A DNA stretch of 64,000 nt from Natronomonas moolapensis 8.8.11 (GTDB lineage: Archaea; Halobacteriota; Halobacteria; Halobacteriales; Haloarculaceae): assembly GCF_000591055.1 (NCBI RefSeq), contig NC_020388.1, positions 2,418,001 to 2,482,000 on the forward strand, given 5' to 3'. Under the pieces are notes generated by a model that did not search any database, was not told the origin of the DNA, and saw nothing but the letters and a program-made list of their open reading frames with translations. Position 1 is the stretch's first letter, and each line of letters starts with the position of its first letter. Positions 8,244 through 18,073 of this stretch are shown here, piece after piece. Made by a program: the position numbers and the translations under genes.

Positions 8244-9142
8244 CAGTACCTCCTGTCGGCGGGCGCGCCGACGCCGAGAAGTGCCTGTCTGGTCTCGTCC
8301 CAGGCGGCCCACAGCGCGTCGACGACGTCCGCGCTTCGGTCCCCGAGAATGCGCACCGAGACGCCCGCGCCGTAAGCCAGCGCCGAGACGCCCGCCTGCG
8401 TGTCGGCCATCGGTTCGAGTCGGCCGTGGATCGAATCGGCCATCGCCCCGACCGACGCCGCGGGCGCGAGAACGTATAGCGTGCCGACGACGCCGAACTC
8501 GCCGACGGTCGCCGGGTCGCGGGGGTCCCGTTTGGCGGGCCGCAGGTCGACGGCGTCCGAGCAGACGAGTCGGTCATCACACCGCGCGTCGAGGCGGCTG
8601 TGGTAGTGATCGAAGCCGAACGGCTCCTGACCGGTTAGACCGTCGGGGACGAGCACGTCGGCAACGACGACCGACGCGGTCGGATCGAGATCGACCGACA
8701 GCGTCTGCAGACAGCGCGCGTCCTCGTTGACGATCGTCGGCCCCGGCAGGTACTCGAGGTGGGCCTCGGGACCGGCCCGGAGGGCACAATCGAGGTGGGC
8801 GTAGTTCGAGTGCATGCTGTGGACCTTCGTCGCGCTCTGCGTCGTCACGCGCGCGCGAGCTCGGTCTTTCGCGGTGACGTCGAGGCTGTGTCGATCCCCC
8901 TGTGCGACGCCGCCGGTCGGCTCCTGGAGACACAGCGTCGTCAGCCCCGGCGCGGGGTCGCTATCGAGGGTGCCGCTCAAGTGATACGGCACCTTCGCGT
9001 AATCGCGCAACAGCCTGGTCTCACCGCCCGGTTCCCGCGCGAGCGTTGCCTCGAAGACGCCGTCCTTGCCGGGACCGAAGGCGGGCGCCTGCGGGAGTCG
9101 CTCCTCGCCGTAGCGCTCGAAGGCGTCGGGAACGACGCTCAT
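8243..9142 (-). CDS. ureD: Urease accessory protein UreD (UreH)
   Basis: UreD is the scaffold that contacts apo-urease and carries nickel through a channel in the UreDFG complex. The 299-residue product contains [20 protein letters not shown] (family GG..GGD-type motif, near residue 71), [11 protein letters not shown] near 97 and [14 protein letters not shown] near 124, all typical of UreD. The start is the ATG complementary to 9140-9142, which overlaps the end of ureG by 4 bases. Confidence 0.92.
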   Translation of the reverse strand: MSVVPDAFERYGEERLPQAPAFGPGKDGVFEATLAREPGGETRLLRDYAKVPYHLSGTLDSDPAPGLTTLCLQEPTGGVAQGDRHSLDVTAKDRARARVTTQSATKVHSMHSNYAHLDCALRAGPEAHLEYLPGPTIVNEDARCLQTLSVDLDPTASVVVADVLVPDGLTGQEPFGFDHYHSRLDARCDDRLVCSDAVDLRPAKRDPRDPATVGEFGVVGTLYVLAPAASVGAMADSIHGRLEPMADTQAGVSALAYGAGVSVRILGDRSADVVDALWAAWDETRQALLGVGAPADRRY

Positions 9143-9759
9143 GCGAACAGCACGCCGTCCTCGATGTGTTCGACGACGCCGTCGATCCCCTCCTCGGCCT
9201 TGCAGTCGGTGAACTGCGTCGGCCCCTCGCCGCGGACGGCCTCGGCGTCGCGAGCCATCACCTCGAGGTCGGCGTCGACGTGCGGCGCGAGGTCGGTCTT
9301 GTTGATCACGAGGAGGTCGGCCTGGGTCACTCCGGGACCGCGCTTTCGGGGGATGTCGTCGCCCTCCGCGACGCTGATCACGAACAGGAAGTAGTCGGCG
9401 AGTTCGGGGTTGAACGTCGCCGCGAGATTGTCGCCGCCGCTCTCGAGTAACACCACGTCGAGTTCGGGGTACGACTCGGTGAACTCGTCGACCGCCGCGA
9501 GGTTCATCGAGGGATCTTCCCGGATGCCGGTATGGGGACAGGCCCCGGTTTCGACGCCCGCCACCAGATCTGGCGGGATGAGCCCCTCGAAGGACTCTCT
9601 GAGCCGGTCGGCGTCCTCCTGTGTCATGATGTCGTTGGCGATGACGCCCACGTCGTAGCCCGCCTCCTCGAGCCGCGGGACGAGTCGCTTGACGAGTGCG
9701 GTCTTGCCCGAGCCGACGGGACCGCCCAGCCCGACCGTCGCGACGTCTCTGTGGCTCAT
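9139..9759 (-). CDS. ureG: Urease accessory GTPase UreG
   Basis: UreG is a SIMIBI GTPase that couples GTP hydrolysis to nickel insertion into urease. The 206-residue product shows the P-loop GGPVGSGKT at residues 12-20, the nickel-binding CPH motif at C74-H76 within [12 protein letters not shown], and [11 protein letters not shown] near 107. NKTD near 153 gives guanine specificity. It starts immediately after the ureA stop with no gap. Confidence 0.95.
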   Translation of the reverse strand: MSHRDVATVGLGGPVGSGKTALVKRLVPRLEEAGYDVGVIANDIMTQEDADRLRESFEGLIPPDLVAGVETGACPHTGIREDPSMNLAAVDEFTESYPELDVVLLESGGDNLAATFNPELADYFLFVISVAEGDDIPRKRGPGVTQADLLVINKTDLAPHVDADLEVMARDAEAVRGEGPTQFTDCKAEEGIDGVVEHIEDGVLFA

Positions 9760-10089
9760 CTATTCCTCCAGTTGTTCGGGCGAGTCGGCCCGGATCGGGT
9801 CGTGGATCGTCACGAGCTTCGTCCCGTCGGGGAACATCGGCTCGACCTGTACCATCCCGACCATCTCGGGAACGCCGTCCATCACGTCTTCGCGTGTCAG
9901 AAGCGTCGTCGCCTCCCTGCGAATCTCGGCGACGGACATCCCCTCGCGGGCGCGCTCGCAGGCCCAATCGGAGATGTACGCCACCGTTTCGGGGTGGTTG
10001 AGTTGCACGCCGCGTTCCTTGCGGCGGCGGGCGAGTTCGGCCGCCATGAACACCGTCAGCCGCTCTTTTTCTTTGGGTGAGAGGTTCAT
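9760..10089 (-). CDS. ureA: Urease gamma subunit
   Basis: This 109-residue structural subunit opens [20 protein letters not shown], the standard UreA start, and contains [13 protein letters not shown] and [15 protein letters not shown]. It is close to the usual 100 residues with a short acidic C-terminal extension. It lies 21 bases after ureC, so the gene order here is B-C-A rather than the bacterial A-B-C. Confidence 0.95.
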   Translation of the reverse strand: MNLSPKEKERLTVFMAAELARRRKERGVQLNHPETVAYISDWACERAREGMSVAEIRREATTLLTREDVMDGVPEMVGMVQVEPMFPDGTKLVTIHDPIRADSPEQLEE

Positions 10090-10110
10090 ATGTATTGATT
10101 CCGTGTGTGT

Positions 10111-11823
10111 TTATAAATGATATCGCTGTGCAAGTGCTATCTCCTCGGCCGGCTCACAGGTCACGTGCTCGCCGTCGATCGATACCTCGAATGTCTGGGC
10201 GTCGATGTCGATGTCGTCGGGGCAGTAATCGTTGTGGACCATGTCGGCTTTCCGCACCGACCGCGTCCCCCGGACTGGCCGAACCGGCGCGTCGAGGCCG
10301 TACTCGTCGCCGACGCCGCGCTCGTAGGCGGCCTCGCTGACGAACGACACCGACAACGCGTTCTTGGCTTTCCCCGCGGCTCCGGCCCGGGGGCGCATCT
10401 CGACGGGCTCGCACGTCATGAGCGAGCCGTTGGCCTCGCCCATCTGGCTGTACACCGGGAAGCCGCCCTTGATGACGTACTTCGGCTTGATGCCGAAGAA
10501 CTCCGGTTCCCACAGCACGATGTCGGCCATCTTACCGGGCTCGAGCGAGCCGACGTACTCGTCGATCCCCGCGACCGTCGCGGGGTTGATGGTGTACTTG
10601 GCAACGTAGCGCTCGATCCGGTGGTTGTCCGCGTCGGTCCCTTCGTCTTCGGGCAGGGGGCCGCGCTGTTTCTTCATCTTATCGGCGGTCTGCCAGGTCC
10701 TCGCGATGACCTCCGCCATCCGGCCCATCGCCTGCGAATCGGAGGTCATCATGCTGATCGCGCCCCGGTCGTGGAGGACGTCCTCGGCGGCGAGGGTCTC
10801 CGCGCGGATCCTCGACTCGGCGAAAGCGACGTCTTCGGGGACGTCGGGGTTGAGGTGGTGACAGACCATCACCATGTCGAGGTGTTCGTCGAAGGTGTTC
10901 TCCGTGTAGGGCATCGAAGGGTTCGTCGACGACGGCAGCATGTGCTCGTGGCCGACCAACTCGAGGACGTCGGGGGCGTGCCCGCCGCCCGCACCCTCGA
11001 TGTGGAAGGTGTGGATCGCCCGCCCGTCGATGGCGTCGAAAGTCTTCTCGACGAAGCCGGACTCGTTGAGCGTGTCGGTGTGGATACACACCTGGACGTC
11101 CGTCTCCTCGGCGACGTCGAGGGCAGTGTCGATCACCGCGGGCGTCGACCCCCAGTCCTCGTGGAGTTTGAGCCCGCACGCGCCCGCCTCGATCTGCTCG
11201 TAGAGGGGGTCGGGCTGGCTCGAGTTGCCCTTCCCGTAGAAGCCGACGTTCATCGGCCACTCCTCGGCGGCCTGCAGGAACCGCTTGACGTTCTCGGGAC
11301 CGGGCGTACAGGTCGTCGCGCCGCCGCCGTAGCCGCCACCGAACATGGTCGTGATGCCGCTCGCGAGGGCGTGCTCGAACAGCCCCGTGCTGTTGAAGTG
11401 GACGTGGATGTCGAGCCCGCCCGGTGTGGCGATGAGGCCGTCGGCGGGCACGGCGTCGGTGCTCGCCCCGACGACGAGGTCGTCGTCGACGCCGTCCATC
11501 GTGTCGGGGTTGCCGGCCTTGCCGACGCCGGCGATCCGGCCGTTCCGGACGCCGATGTCGCCCTTTTCGATCCCGAGGATCGGGTCGATCACGACGGCGT
11601 TCGAGAACACCCAATCGAGCGCGCCTTCGGCCTGCGTGACGCCCGACTGCATCCCCATGCCGTCGCGCATCGTCTTGCCGCCGCCGAAGACCGCCTCGTC
11701 GCCGTAGGTGGTGTGGTCGCGTTCGATCTCCGCCAACAGCTCGGTGTCGCCGAGCCGGAGGCGGTCGCCCTCGGTCGCACCGAAGAGGTCCGTGTACTCG
11801 CTGCGGGGGAGCTCCCGCGTCAT
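10111..11823 (-). CDS. ureC: Urease alpha (catalytic) subunit
   Basis: The catalytic subunit hydrolyses urea to ammonia and carbamate at a dinuclear nickel centre. The 570-residue protein keeps every expected ligand: HVH at 140-142, the carbamylated lysine K219 in [11 protein letters not shown]221, H248 in [12 protein letters not shown]274 in [14 protein letters not shown], the flap histidine H322 in [12 protein letters not shown], and D362. The start is the ATG complementary to 11821-11823, overlapping ureB by ATGA. It should be an active enzyme. Confidence 0.97.
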   Translation of the reverse strand: MTRELPRSEYTDLFGATEGDRLRLGDTELLAEIERDHTTYGDEAVFGGGKTMRDGMGMQSGVTQAEGALDWVFSNAVVIDPILGIEKGDIGVRNGRIAGVGKAGNPDTMDGVDDDLVVGASTDAVPADGLIATPGGLDIHVHFNSTGLFEHALASGITTMFGGGYGGGATTCTPGPENVKRFLQAAEEWPMNVGFYGKGNSSQPDPLYEQIEAGACGLKLHEDWGSTPAVIDTALDVAEETDVQVCIHTDTLNESGFVEKTFDAIDGRAIHTFHIEGAGGGHAPDVLELVGHEHMLPSSTNPSMPYTENTFDEHLDMVMVCHHLNPDVPEDVAFAESRIRAETLAAEDVLHDRGAISMMTSDSQAMGRMAEVIARTWQTADKMKKQRGPLPEDEGTDADNHRIERYVAKYTINPATVAGIDEYVGSLEPGKMADIVLWEPEFFGIKPKYVIKGGFPVYSQMGEANGSLMTCEPVEMRPRAGAAGKAKNALSVSFVSEAAYERGVGDEYGLDAPVRPVRGTRSVRKADMVHNDYCPDDIDIDAQTFEVSIDGEHVTCEPAEEIALAQRYHL

Positions 11824-12203
11824 CGCTCGACCCCCCGGTAGCCGGCCTCGGCGGCGCGTTCGAGCGCGCGCTCGCGGACGTCCTCGTCGTCGAGGTCGCC
11901 CCCGACGAGCCCGCCCATCCCGTGGACGATCCGGTCGCCGCCGATCGCGACCAACTCGACGTCGCGCTCGCTGCCCGGTTCGAACCGGATCGCGGTCCCC
12001 GCGGGGACGTTCAGCCGCATCCCGTAGGCCGCCTCCCGGTCGAACTCGAGTTCGGGGTTGGTCTCGAAGAAGTGAAAGTGCGAGCCGACCTGGACGGGCC
12101 GGTCGCCGGTGTTCTCGATGGTCACCGTCGCCGTCTCCCGTCCGGCGTTGATCTCGATCGGATCGTCGGCGGGGAGCAACTCGCCGGGGACACGGTCGCT
12201 CAC
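11820..12203 (-). CDS. ureB: Urease beta subunit
   Basis: The 127-residue beta subunit contains the family motifs [27 protein letters not shown] (in parts, [10 protein letters not shown] and [12 protein letters not shown]), [14 protein letters not shown] and [15 protein letters not shown]. It starts with GTG, set by a full Shine-Dalgarno sequence six bases upstream. As first gene of the operon, it is preceded by a TATA-like element. Confidence 0.95.
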   Translation of the reverse strand: MSDRVPGELLPADDPIEINAGRETATVTIENTGDRPVQVGSHFHFFETNPELEFDREAAYGMRLNVPAGTAIRFEPGSERDVELVAIGGDRIVHGMGGLVGGDLDDEDVRERALERAAEAGYRGVER

Positions 12204-12209
12204 AGCGAG

Positions 12210-12257
12210 TCACCTCCGGGGGGTCCGGCCCGCCCGCCGTCTTCGGCAGTATTTACG
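12210..12257 (-). promoter_or_regulatory. ureB Shine-Dalgarno site and TATA-like element
   Basis: On the minus strand GGAGGTGA (complement of 12210-12217) is a perfect match to the 16S rRNA 3' end and stands 6 bases before the GTG start of ureB. A TATA-like CGTAAATACT (complement of 12248-12257) lies about 50 bases before the start, which would give a leader of roughly 20 nt. Confidence 0.6.
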
Positions 12258-12273
12258 TGCATACCGTGTCGTC

Positions 12274-12432
12274 TCACTCCGCCGAGTCGGTCGTGAGGGT
12301 GCGGACGAACGCGCGAACGCGATCGCCGTACGTGGCGAGCCCGAGCCCTGCGAGGAAGGTGAGGAGGCTCGAGAGAACGACGAGCGTGAGGTTGGGGTGC
12401 TCCGCGCCGGTGTGCAGCGGTAATTCCAGCAT
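12274..12432 (-). CDS. Small membrane protein (52 aa) beside urease
   Basis: This short frame starts MLELPLHTGAEHPN and then has one strongly hydrophobic segment, LTLVVLSSLLTFLAGLGLA (residues 15-33), followed by TYGDRVRAFVRTLTTDSAE. It fits a single-pass membrane protein with a short acidic/basic tail. It lies 70 bases upstream of ureB on the same strand, between the divergent urease and urea-importer operons. I do not recognise a named family. The composition and codon pattern (GC-rich third positions) support a real gene. Confidence 0.6.
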   Translation of the reverse strand: MLELPLHTGAEHPNLTLVVLSSLLTFLAGLGLATYGDRVRAFVRTLTTDSAE

Positions 12433-12948
12433 ATCATGTCCAACGAGCGGGGGGTTACATAAGTTGTCCCTTCGCGCGAATCTTTCCTAGATACCGGTCG
12501 ATAGCACGGTCCGAGTGGACGCACGTAAAAAACACGCCGGCTCGCGTCGGAGGTGGGCCGGAACGTTCTCCTCCGGTTTCTCACCGGCGGCGGCGTTTCG
12601 ACCGTTCGACGACGGGTCACCCGGCGTTTGCGAACTACAGACGCCGCGGCGACGGAGACCTGCCGGACTCCGGCGACCAGCCAGTGCGTATGCGTACGAC
12701 AGGACGCGCCACTGACTACGAACTATCAAACGAGCGTACGAAATATAAGGACATTCATTGACACCCAAGTGTATGTGGTCGTATGATTTCTCCAACCATA
12801 TTGGGTAGTGTTTGCCGACAATATTTATATACTGGTGGCGTTTGACCACTTAACGTGAAAATGTCTGGATGTACGGACATATTTACGGAGGACCAGTGCC
12901 AGAATATAGACGTAGACGCTCGCCGAGTCGGCGCCGGAGGCGTTCGTC
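12433..12948. other. 516-bp divergent control region between ure and urt
   Basis: No convincing gene lies here. The distal half is AT-rich for this genome and contains a clear TATA box for the urt operon (atatttatatact, 12821-12833), with a predicted start site near 12850-12855. A short palindrome ACAC/GTGT with a 4-base spacer (acacccaagtgt, 12761-12772) lies upstream. A TATA-like acttatgtaac occurs on the minus strand near 12447-12457. Open frames of 60-120 residues here are poorly biased and overlap each other. Confidence 0.6.
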
Positions 12949-12956
12949 ATGCGTGA
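12861..12956 (+). CDS. Possible 31-aa leader ORF overlapping the urtA start
   Basis: An ATG lies about 30 bases after the urt TATA box, just where a leaderless transcript could begin. The frame reads MSGCTDIFTEDQCQNIDVD and ends in a TGA at 12954-12956, inside the first codons of urtA (ATG 12949). Translation of it could therefore affect urtA initiation. The peptide matches nothing I know, so this is tentative. Confidence 0.25.
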   Translation: MSGCTDIFTEDQCQNIDVDARRVGAGGVRHA

Positions 12957-14232
12957 GCGCGTCTCCCGTCGGAGCCTGCTCGCCTCGGGGGCGGCCGGCA
13001 TCGGGGCCGCCCTCGCGGGCTGTTCGGGCAACGGGGGCGGCAACGGCAACGGTAACGGCGGGAGTGGCGGTCCCACGGTCGGCATCCTCGAGGACCGCTC
13101 GGGGAACTTCCAGCTCAACGGGACTTCGAAGTGGCAGGCGACGCGACTCGCCATAGAGGAGATCAACGAGGACGGCGGCCTGCTCGGCGAGGAGATCGAG
13201 ATCGTCGATCCCGACCCACAGTCCGACAACTCCCGCTACCAGGAGCTCACGGAGCGGCTGATCCTGCAGGACCAGGTGGACGCGCTGTGGGCCGGTTACT
13301 CCTCGGCGACCCGGGAGGCGATCCGACCGATCATCAACGAGAACGAACAGCTGTACTTCTACACCACCCAGTACGAGGGCGGCGTCTGCGACAACACGAT
13401 CTTCCCGGTCGGGGCGACTGCCCGCCAGCAACTCGGGATCGTGACGCCGTACCTGGCCGAGGAGTTCGGCGACGACATCTACATCATCGCCGCCGACTAC
13501 AACTTCGGCCAGCTTTCGGGCGATTGGGTCAACGTCCTCGCACAGGAGAACGGCTACAACATCGTCGGCGAGGAGTACATTCCGCTCGACGAGACCGACT
13601 TCTCGTCGGTCATCAACCGGATTCAAAACGAGGACCCGGACTTCATCATGTCGATGCTCGTGGGCGCGAACCACGAGAACTTCTACGACCAGCGGGCGAC
13701 GAACAACATGGAGGACATCCCGATCGGGACGTCGACGACCCTGGCGCAGGGCCACGAGCACATCCGCTACGATCCCCCCGCGCTCACGAACGTCTACGCC
13801 GGCGTCAGCTACATGGAGGAGCTCGGCGACCTCCGGGAGGGCGAGAACTTCGTCGAGGACTTCTACGACCGATGGCCCGACGCGAACTACCTCAACCAGG
13901 AGGCCCAGAACAACTACTTCTCGGTGTACCTGTGGGCCGAGGCCGTCGAGGAGGCCGGCACGTTCGACCAACAGGAGGTCATCAGCGTCCTCGAGGAGGG
14001 CCGCGATATCAGCGCGCCCTCGGGCGAACTCACCCTCGACGGGGCGACCCACCACATGGAACACGAGATGCGCGTCGGGGTCTGCGACGAGAACCACGAG
14101 ATCTCCTTCACCAACAACGAGCGAATCGGCCCGAGCTTCCTCCGCAGCGAGGTCGAGGGCGGCGACGGCTGCGACCTCCGCGAGGAGGACAAGACAACCC
14201 AGTACGTCCCGGGCGACGTCTACGACTTGTAG
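12949..14232 (+). CDS. urtA: Urea ABC transporter substrate-binding protein
   Basis: The 427-residue protein is a periplasmic-binding-like receptor of the branched-chain amino acid/urea class. A Tat lipobox signal (SRRSLLASG, lipid Cys 25) is followed by a GN-rich linker. The UrtA family pattern VGILEDRSGNFQLNG, WAGYSSATREAIRP, FYTTQYEGGVCD and VGATARQQ is clear. YEGG.CD is characteristic of urea or short-chain amide binders (UrtA/FmdD). The operon faces away from urease, so urea is the likely ligand. Confidence 0.92.
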   Translation: MRERVSRRSLLASGAAGIGAALAGCSGNGGGNGNGNGGSGGPTVGILEDRSGNFQLNGTSKWQATRLAIEEINEDGGLLGEEIEIVDPDPQSDNSRYQELTERLILQDQVDALWAGYSSATREAIRPIINENEQLYFYTTQYEGGVCDNTIFPVGATARQQLGIVTPYLAEEFGDDIYIIAADYNFGQLSGDWVNVLAQENGYNIVGEEYIPLDETDFSSVINRIQNEDPDFIMSMLVGANHENFYDQRATNNMEDIPIGTSTTLAQGHEHIRYDPPALTNVYAGVSYMEELGDLREGENFVEDFYDRWPDANYLNQEAQNNYFSVYLWAEAVEEAGTFDQQEVISVLEEGRDISAPSGELTLDGATHHMEHEMRVGVCDENHEISFTNNERIGPSFLRSEVEGGDGCDLREEDKTTQYVPGDVYDL

Positions 14233-14240
14233 GAGCAACG

Positions 14241-14294
14241 ATGACACGACACACGCGGCTGCCACGACCGGACGGGGGTGACGACGCGCCGTGA
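14241..14294 (+). CDS. Possible 17-aa coupling ORF between urtA and urtB
   Basis: An ATG nine bases after the urtA stop opens the frame MTRHTRLPRPDGGDDAP. Its TGA (14292-14294) overlaps the GTG start of urtB (14291-14293) as GTGA. The stop codon of this short frame would bring ribosomes onto a weak GTG start. No homology is evident. Confidence 0.3.
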   Translation: MTRHTRLPRPDGGDDAP

Positions 14295-15235
14295 TCGACG
14301 CGACCGCCGCCGTGGTGTCGTCGGCCCACAGCGTCGCCCCGCTGACCGCCTCGAGCGCCGTTGCGCTGTTCTTCCAGTTCCTGAACAGCTTCGGCTTCAT
14401 CGTCCTCGCGACGGTGGGCCTCGCCATCATTTTCGGGATGATGGGCGTGATCAACCTCGCCCACGGCGAGTTCATCCTGATCGGCGTCTACGGGACCGCG
14501 CTGCCGTACCACGCCGGCGTCCCGCTGCCGGCCGCGATGGTCGCCGGCGTCCTCGTCACTACGGTGTTCGGCGTCCTGATCGAGCGGACGGTCGTCAGAC
14601 ACCTCTACGATCGACTGCTCGACTCGATGGTGGCGACGTGGGGGCTAGCGTTGGTCATCGCACAACTGCTGTTGATCGTCTTCGGATCCAGCCTCGACAG
14701 CATCTCCACGCCGATGGGGGCCGTCTCGTACGGGCCCTTTTCGTCGTCGATCTACCGGAGCGTCTTCCTGCCGGCGGTGGCGCTTTTGGTCCTCGCCGGC
14801 CTCTACGCGCTGTTCACCCGGACCGAGTTCGGGATCAAGGCGCGGGCCACCATCGAGGACCCCGAGACCGCCCGCGCGATGGGCATCGACACCGACCGGA
14901 TGTACGTGGCCACGTTCGCCATCGGCTCCGCGCTCGCGGGACTGACGGGCGCGCTGTACGCGCCGGCGCTCGGGTCGATCACCCCGAACCGCGGCGGGAC
15001 GTTCCTCGTCGAGGCGTTCGTCGCCGTCGTCGTCGGCGGGCCCTCTGTCATCGTCGGCACGCTGTCGGCCGCCGGCATCCTCAGCGTGTTCAATGCGACG
15101 GGGAGTTTCCTCTTCGGGACGTTCATCGGCCAGATGCTGCTGTTGCTCGTCGCCATCGTCGCGTTGCGCGTCCTCCCCGACGGGATCACGGGCTACGTCG
15201 AAAGCTGGCGGCAACGCCGGAGGGCGGGCGAATGA
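14291..15235 (+). CDS. urtB: Urea ABC transporter permease UrtB
   Basis: The 314-residue LivH-type permease has about eight hydrophobic segments. It contains the family signatures MMGVINLAHGEFILIG near residue 48 and GIKARATIEDPETARAMGID near 180. It starts with GTG and overlaps urtC by ATGA. It pairs with UrtC to form the membrane channel. Confidence 0.92.
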   Translation: MIDATAAVVSSAHSVAPLTASSAVALFFQFLNSFGFIVLATVGLAIIFGMMGVINLAHGEFILIGVYGTALPYHAGVPLPAAMVAGVLVTTVFGVLIERTVVRHLYDRLLDSMVATWGLALVIAQLLLIVFGSSLDSISTPMGAVSYGPFSSSIYRSVFLPAVALLVLAGLYALFTRTEFGIKARATIEDPETARAMGIDTDRMYVATFAIGSALAGLTGALYAPALGSITPNRGGTFLVEAFVAVVVGGPSVIVGTLSAAGILSVFNATGSFLFGTFIGQMLLLLVAIVALRVLPDGITGYVESWRQRRRAGE

Positions 15236-16356
15236 GCGAGCGCATCGACGCCGACTCGGGGTCGCTGCTCGACCGGATCCGGAGCGTCTTCGAGGGGCCG
15301 AACACCGTCGGCAACTCGATCCCGTTCTGGGTCGGCCTCCTCGTCGCCGTCGGGGCGCTGGCCGCGTACCCGCAGTTCGTCGGCGTCTACACCGTGATCC
15401 AGAGTTCGCGCTACTTCGCGCTCGCCTTTCTCGCGTTGAGCCTCTGTTTCATCTGGGGCTACGCGGGCGTGTTGAGCTTCGGGCAGGTCGCGTTCTTCGG
15501 GATCGCGGCCTACGCCTTCGGGATCATCGGCCTCAACTTCGGCTCGGCGACCGGCGTCATGGCCGGGCTCGTCGGCGCCGTCCTCGTCGGCACCGCCGCA
15601 GCGGCCGTCGTCGGCTACTTCATGTTCTACGGCGGGGTTCGCGACACCTACGTCACGATCATGACGCTGGTCATCGCGTTGGTGTTGAACACCTTCATGG
15701 CCCAGACGGCCGGCAGCGAGTGGGCCGTCGGCGAGGCCCAACTCGGCGGCTTCAACGGCATGGACATCCCGAGCCTCACGTTCGGGATCGGACAGAGCGG
15801 CCTTGTGCTCGAACGGGTGGCCTTCTATTATGCCCTGCTCGGTACGCTCGTCGTGACCTATCTGGGGCTCCGGGCGCTCGTCAACAGCGAGTTCGGCATG
15901 ACGATGGTCGCCGTCCGCGAGGACGAGGCCCGGACTGCGACCTTCGGCTACGACGTCCCGTTCGTGAAGCTGGTCGTGTTCACGATCGGCGGCGCGTTGG
16001 CCGCGGTCGGCGGCGTCTTCTACGCCAGTTGGGGCAACTACATCGACCCGAGCGTCTTCGGGATCGCCTTCGCCGCCCTGCCGGTCGTGTGGGTCAGCGT
16101 CGGCGGCCGCGAGTCGCTTCTCGGCGCGATCGGCGCGACGTTCGCCATCGAGCGCATGCGGACGGGGCTCTCTAGCGGGATCGGCCCCGTCGGCTCCGAG
16201 TGGGCGCTCGTGATCGTCGGCGGACTCCTGTTGGGCGTGATCCTGTTCATGCCCGCCGGCGTCGTCCCGACGCTCGAGAAACTCAAAGACCGGGCGCTCG
16301 CCCGGGGGCGCAAGCAGTCCGGCTCGACGACCACGACGGAGGAACCCGTAGAATGA
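15232..16356 (+). CDS. urtC: Urea ABC transporter permease UrtC
   Basis: The 374-residue LivM-type permease is hydrophobic, with GYAGVLSFGQVAFFGIAAYAFG near residue 76 (LSFGQ is the family mark). MTMVAVREDEARTATFGYD near 222 is the cytoplasmic coupling segment. VGGRESLLGAIGA follows near 288. The protein ends in a charged KDRALARGRKQS tail. It overlaps both urtB and urtD by 4 bases. Confidence 0.92.
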   Translation: MSERIDADSGSLLDRIRSVFEGPNTVGNSIPFWVGLLVAVGALAAYPQFVGVYTVIQSSRYFALAFLALSLCFIWGYAGVLSFGQVAFFGIAAYAFGIIGLNFGSATGVMAGLVGAVLVGTAAAAVVGYFMFYGGVRDTYVTIMTLVIALVLNTFMAQTAGSEWAVGEAQLGGFNGMDIPSLTFGIGQSGLVLERVAFYYALLGTLVVTYLGLRALVNSEFGMTMVAVREDEARTATFGYDVPFVKLVVFTIGGALAAVGGVFYASWGNYIDPSVFGIAFAALPVVWVSVGGRESLLGAIGATFAIERMRTGLSSGIGPVGSEWALVIVGGLLLGVILFMPAGVVPTLEKLKDRALARGRKQSGSTTTTEEPVE

Positions 16357-17126
16357 GCACGCCACAGGACATCAACGTCAAACAACAGCCCGCCGTCGCC
16401 GCGACCGGCGGGGGCACCGACACGCTACTCGCGACCGAACAGCTCACGAAGAACTTCGGCGGGCTCACCGCGGTCGACAGCGTCGACTTCTCGATCGACG
16501 AGGGGGAGATCCGGTGTCTCATCGGTCCCAACGGCGCGGGCAAGAGCACGCTGCTCGAGTTGATCACCGGCCAGCTCTCGCCGAGCGAGGGGTCGATCTA
16601 CTTCGACGGCCACGAGCTCACTGGCCTGCCGCCCCACGAGCGGATCGACACCGGGATCAGCGTCAAGTTCCAGTCGCCGCACGTCTACGAAAACCTCACA
16701 GTCGAGCAGAACCTCCAGGTACCGCTGCAGCGGACCGACCGAGACGCCGACGGCGTCATGGCCGAGACGCTGGATCGGATTTCGCTGGCGGAGAAGGCCA
16801 CCACGGGGGCCAGCGAGCTCTCGCACGGCGAGAAACAGCGTCTCGAGATCGGCATGGCAGTGACGCTCGATCCGACGCTCATGTTGCTCGACGAGCCGGT
16901 CGCCGGCATGTCCGTCGACGAGACGGCCGACGTCGCCGAGCTGATCGGATCGCTCCACGACGACGGCATGACGTTTCTGGTCGTCGAGCACGACATGGAG
17001 TTCGTCCGCCGGATCTCCGAGCGGGTCACCGTATTGAATCAGGGGTCGATCTTCAGACAGGGCCCGATCGAGGAGATCGAGACCGACGAGGACGTCCGCC
17101 GGATCTACCTGGGTGAGAACGCGTGA
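16353..17126 (+). CDS. urtD: Urea ABC transporter ATPase UrtD
   Basis: This 257-residue LivG-type ATPase has Walker A GPNGAGKST near residue 60, the signature ELSHGEKQRLEIG near 153 and Walker B LMLLDEPVAGM near 175. It also has the TFLVVEHDMEFVR H-loop. The SHGEKQ signature (H in place of G) is usual for UrtD/LivG. It ends in a GTGA overlap with urtE. Confidence 0.92.
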   Translation: MSTPQDINVKQQPAVAATGGGTDTLLATEQLTKNFGGLTAVDSVDFSIDEGEIRCLIGPNGAGKSTLLELITGQLSPSEGSIYFDGHELTGLPPHERIDTGISVKFQSPHVYENLTVEQNLQVPLQRTDRDADGVMAETLDRISLAEKATTGASELSHGEKQRLEIGMAVTLDPTLMLLDEPVAGMSVDETADVAELIGSLHDDGMTFLVVEHDMEFVRRISERVTVLNQGSIFRQGPIEEIETDEDVRRIYLGENA

Positions 17127-17821
17127 GCCTCGAGATTGAGGGGCTCAACGCCGGTTACGACGGGACGCCGATACTCAGAGATGTCGATTTCACTGTCGGG
17201 GATGGCGAGATCGTCGGGATCGTCGGCCGCAACGGTGTCGGGAAGACGACGCTGTTGAAGTCGATCATGGGGCTGCTCGAGCCCGAAAGCGGCGTCGTGC
17301 GGTTCGGCGGGGAGGACCTGACCGACGAACCGGCCGACGTCCGCGCCCGACGCGGCATCGGCTACGTCCCCCAGGGCCGGGACGTTTTCCCCGGGCTGAC
17401 CGTCGAGCAGAACCTCACGATCGGCGAGGGGATCGGCGACGGCGGGGCGACGCGCTACGAGCAGGTGTACGACTACTTCCCGATCCTAGAGGAGCGCGCC
17501 GACCAGGACGCCGGCACGATGAGCGGCGGCCAACAACAGATGCTCGCGATCGCGCGCGCGCTAGTCGGCGACCCCGACCTCCTGTTGGTCGACGAGCCCT
17601 CGGAGGGTGTCCAGCCCTCGATCGTCCAGTCGATCACCGAGGACCTCGAGGCGATCAACGACTCGTTCGGCACGACGATCCTCTTCGTCGAGCAGAATCT
17701 CTCGGTTATCCAAGGCCTCGCCGAGCGGTGCTACGCGATCGACCGCGGGACGATCGTCGACGAGATCACCGGCGACGCGGTCAGCGACCGCGGGCAACTC
17801 GAGGAGTACCTCGTGGTCTGA
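17123..17821 (+). CDS. urtE: Urea ABC transporter ATPase UrtE
   Basis: The 232-residue LivF-type ATPase begins at a GTG inside the urtD stop. It has GRNGVGKTTLLKSIMG near residue 37, GYVPQGRDVFPGLTVEQNL near 80, MSGGQQQMLAIARAL near 135 and LLLVDEPSEGVQPSI near 155. QGRDVFP..T..EN is typical of UrtE. It closes the urtABCDE operon. Confidence 0.93.
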   Translation: MSLEIEGLNAGYDGTPILRDVDFTVGDGEIVGIVGRNGVGKTTLLKSIMGLLEPESGVVRFGGEDLTDEPADVRARRGIGYVPQGRDVFPGLTVEQNLTIGEGIGDGGATRYEQVYDYFPILEERADQDAGTMSGGQQQMLAIARALVGDPDLLLVDEPSEGVQPSIVQSITEDLEAINDSFGTTILFVEQNLSVIQGLAERCYAIDRGTIVDEITGDAVSDRGQLEEYLVV

Positions 17822-17881
17822 GGCGGGCCGGAAGCCCTTTCGAACCTTTTTTAGGTGCCACAACGGTAGAGAGCGGTACTA

Positions 17882-18073
17882 ATGGCTATCAAACCCGCCT
17901 ACGTCAAAAAGACCGCGACGCTGCTCATGGAACGGTACCCGAAGGCCTTCGGCGACGACTTCGAGCACAACAAAGAGCTCGTCACCGAGTTGACGAACGT
18001 CGAGTCCAAGGGCGTCCGCAACCGGATCGCCGGCTACGTCACCCGCAAGATGGGCGTCCCCCAGAGCGCGTAG
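17882..18073 (+). CDS. rps17e: 30S ribosomal protein S17e
   Basis: The 63-residue protein [20 protein letters not shown] is a complete archaeal S17e, with [26 protein letters not shown] the conserved core (seen as [11 protein letters not shown] and [11 protein letters not shown]). A T-rich TATA-like stretch (ccttttttagg, 17845-17855) lies about 30 bases upstream, so the transcript probably has little or no leader. Confidence 0.95.
   Translation: MAIKPAYVKKTATLLMERYPKAFGDDFEHNKELVTELTNVESKGVRNRIAGYVTRKMGVPQSA

Noticed and set aside
12515-12786. 66- and 77-codon frames in the ure/urt control region
   Set aside because: They overlap each other in different frames, are Arg-rich with poor codon bias and have no recognisable start context.
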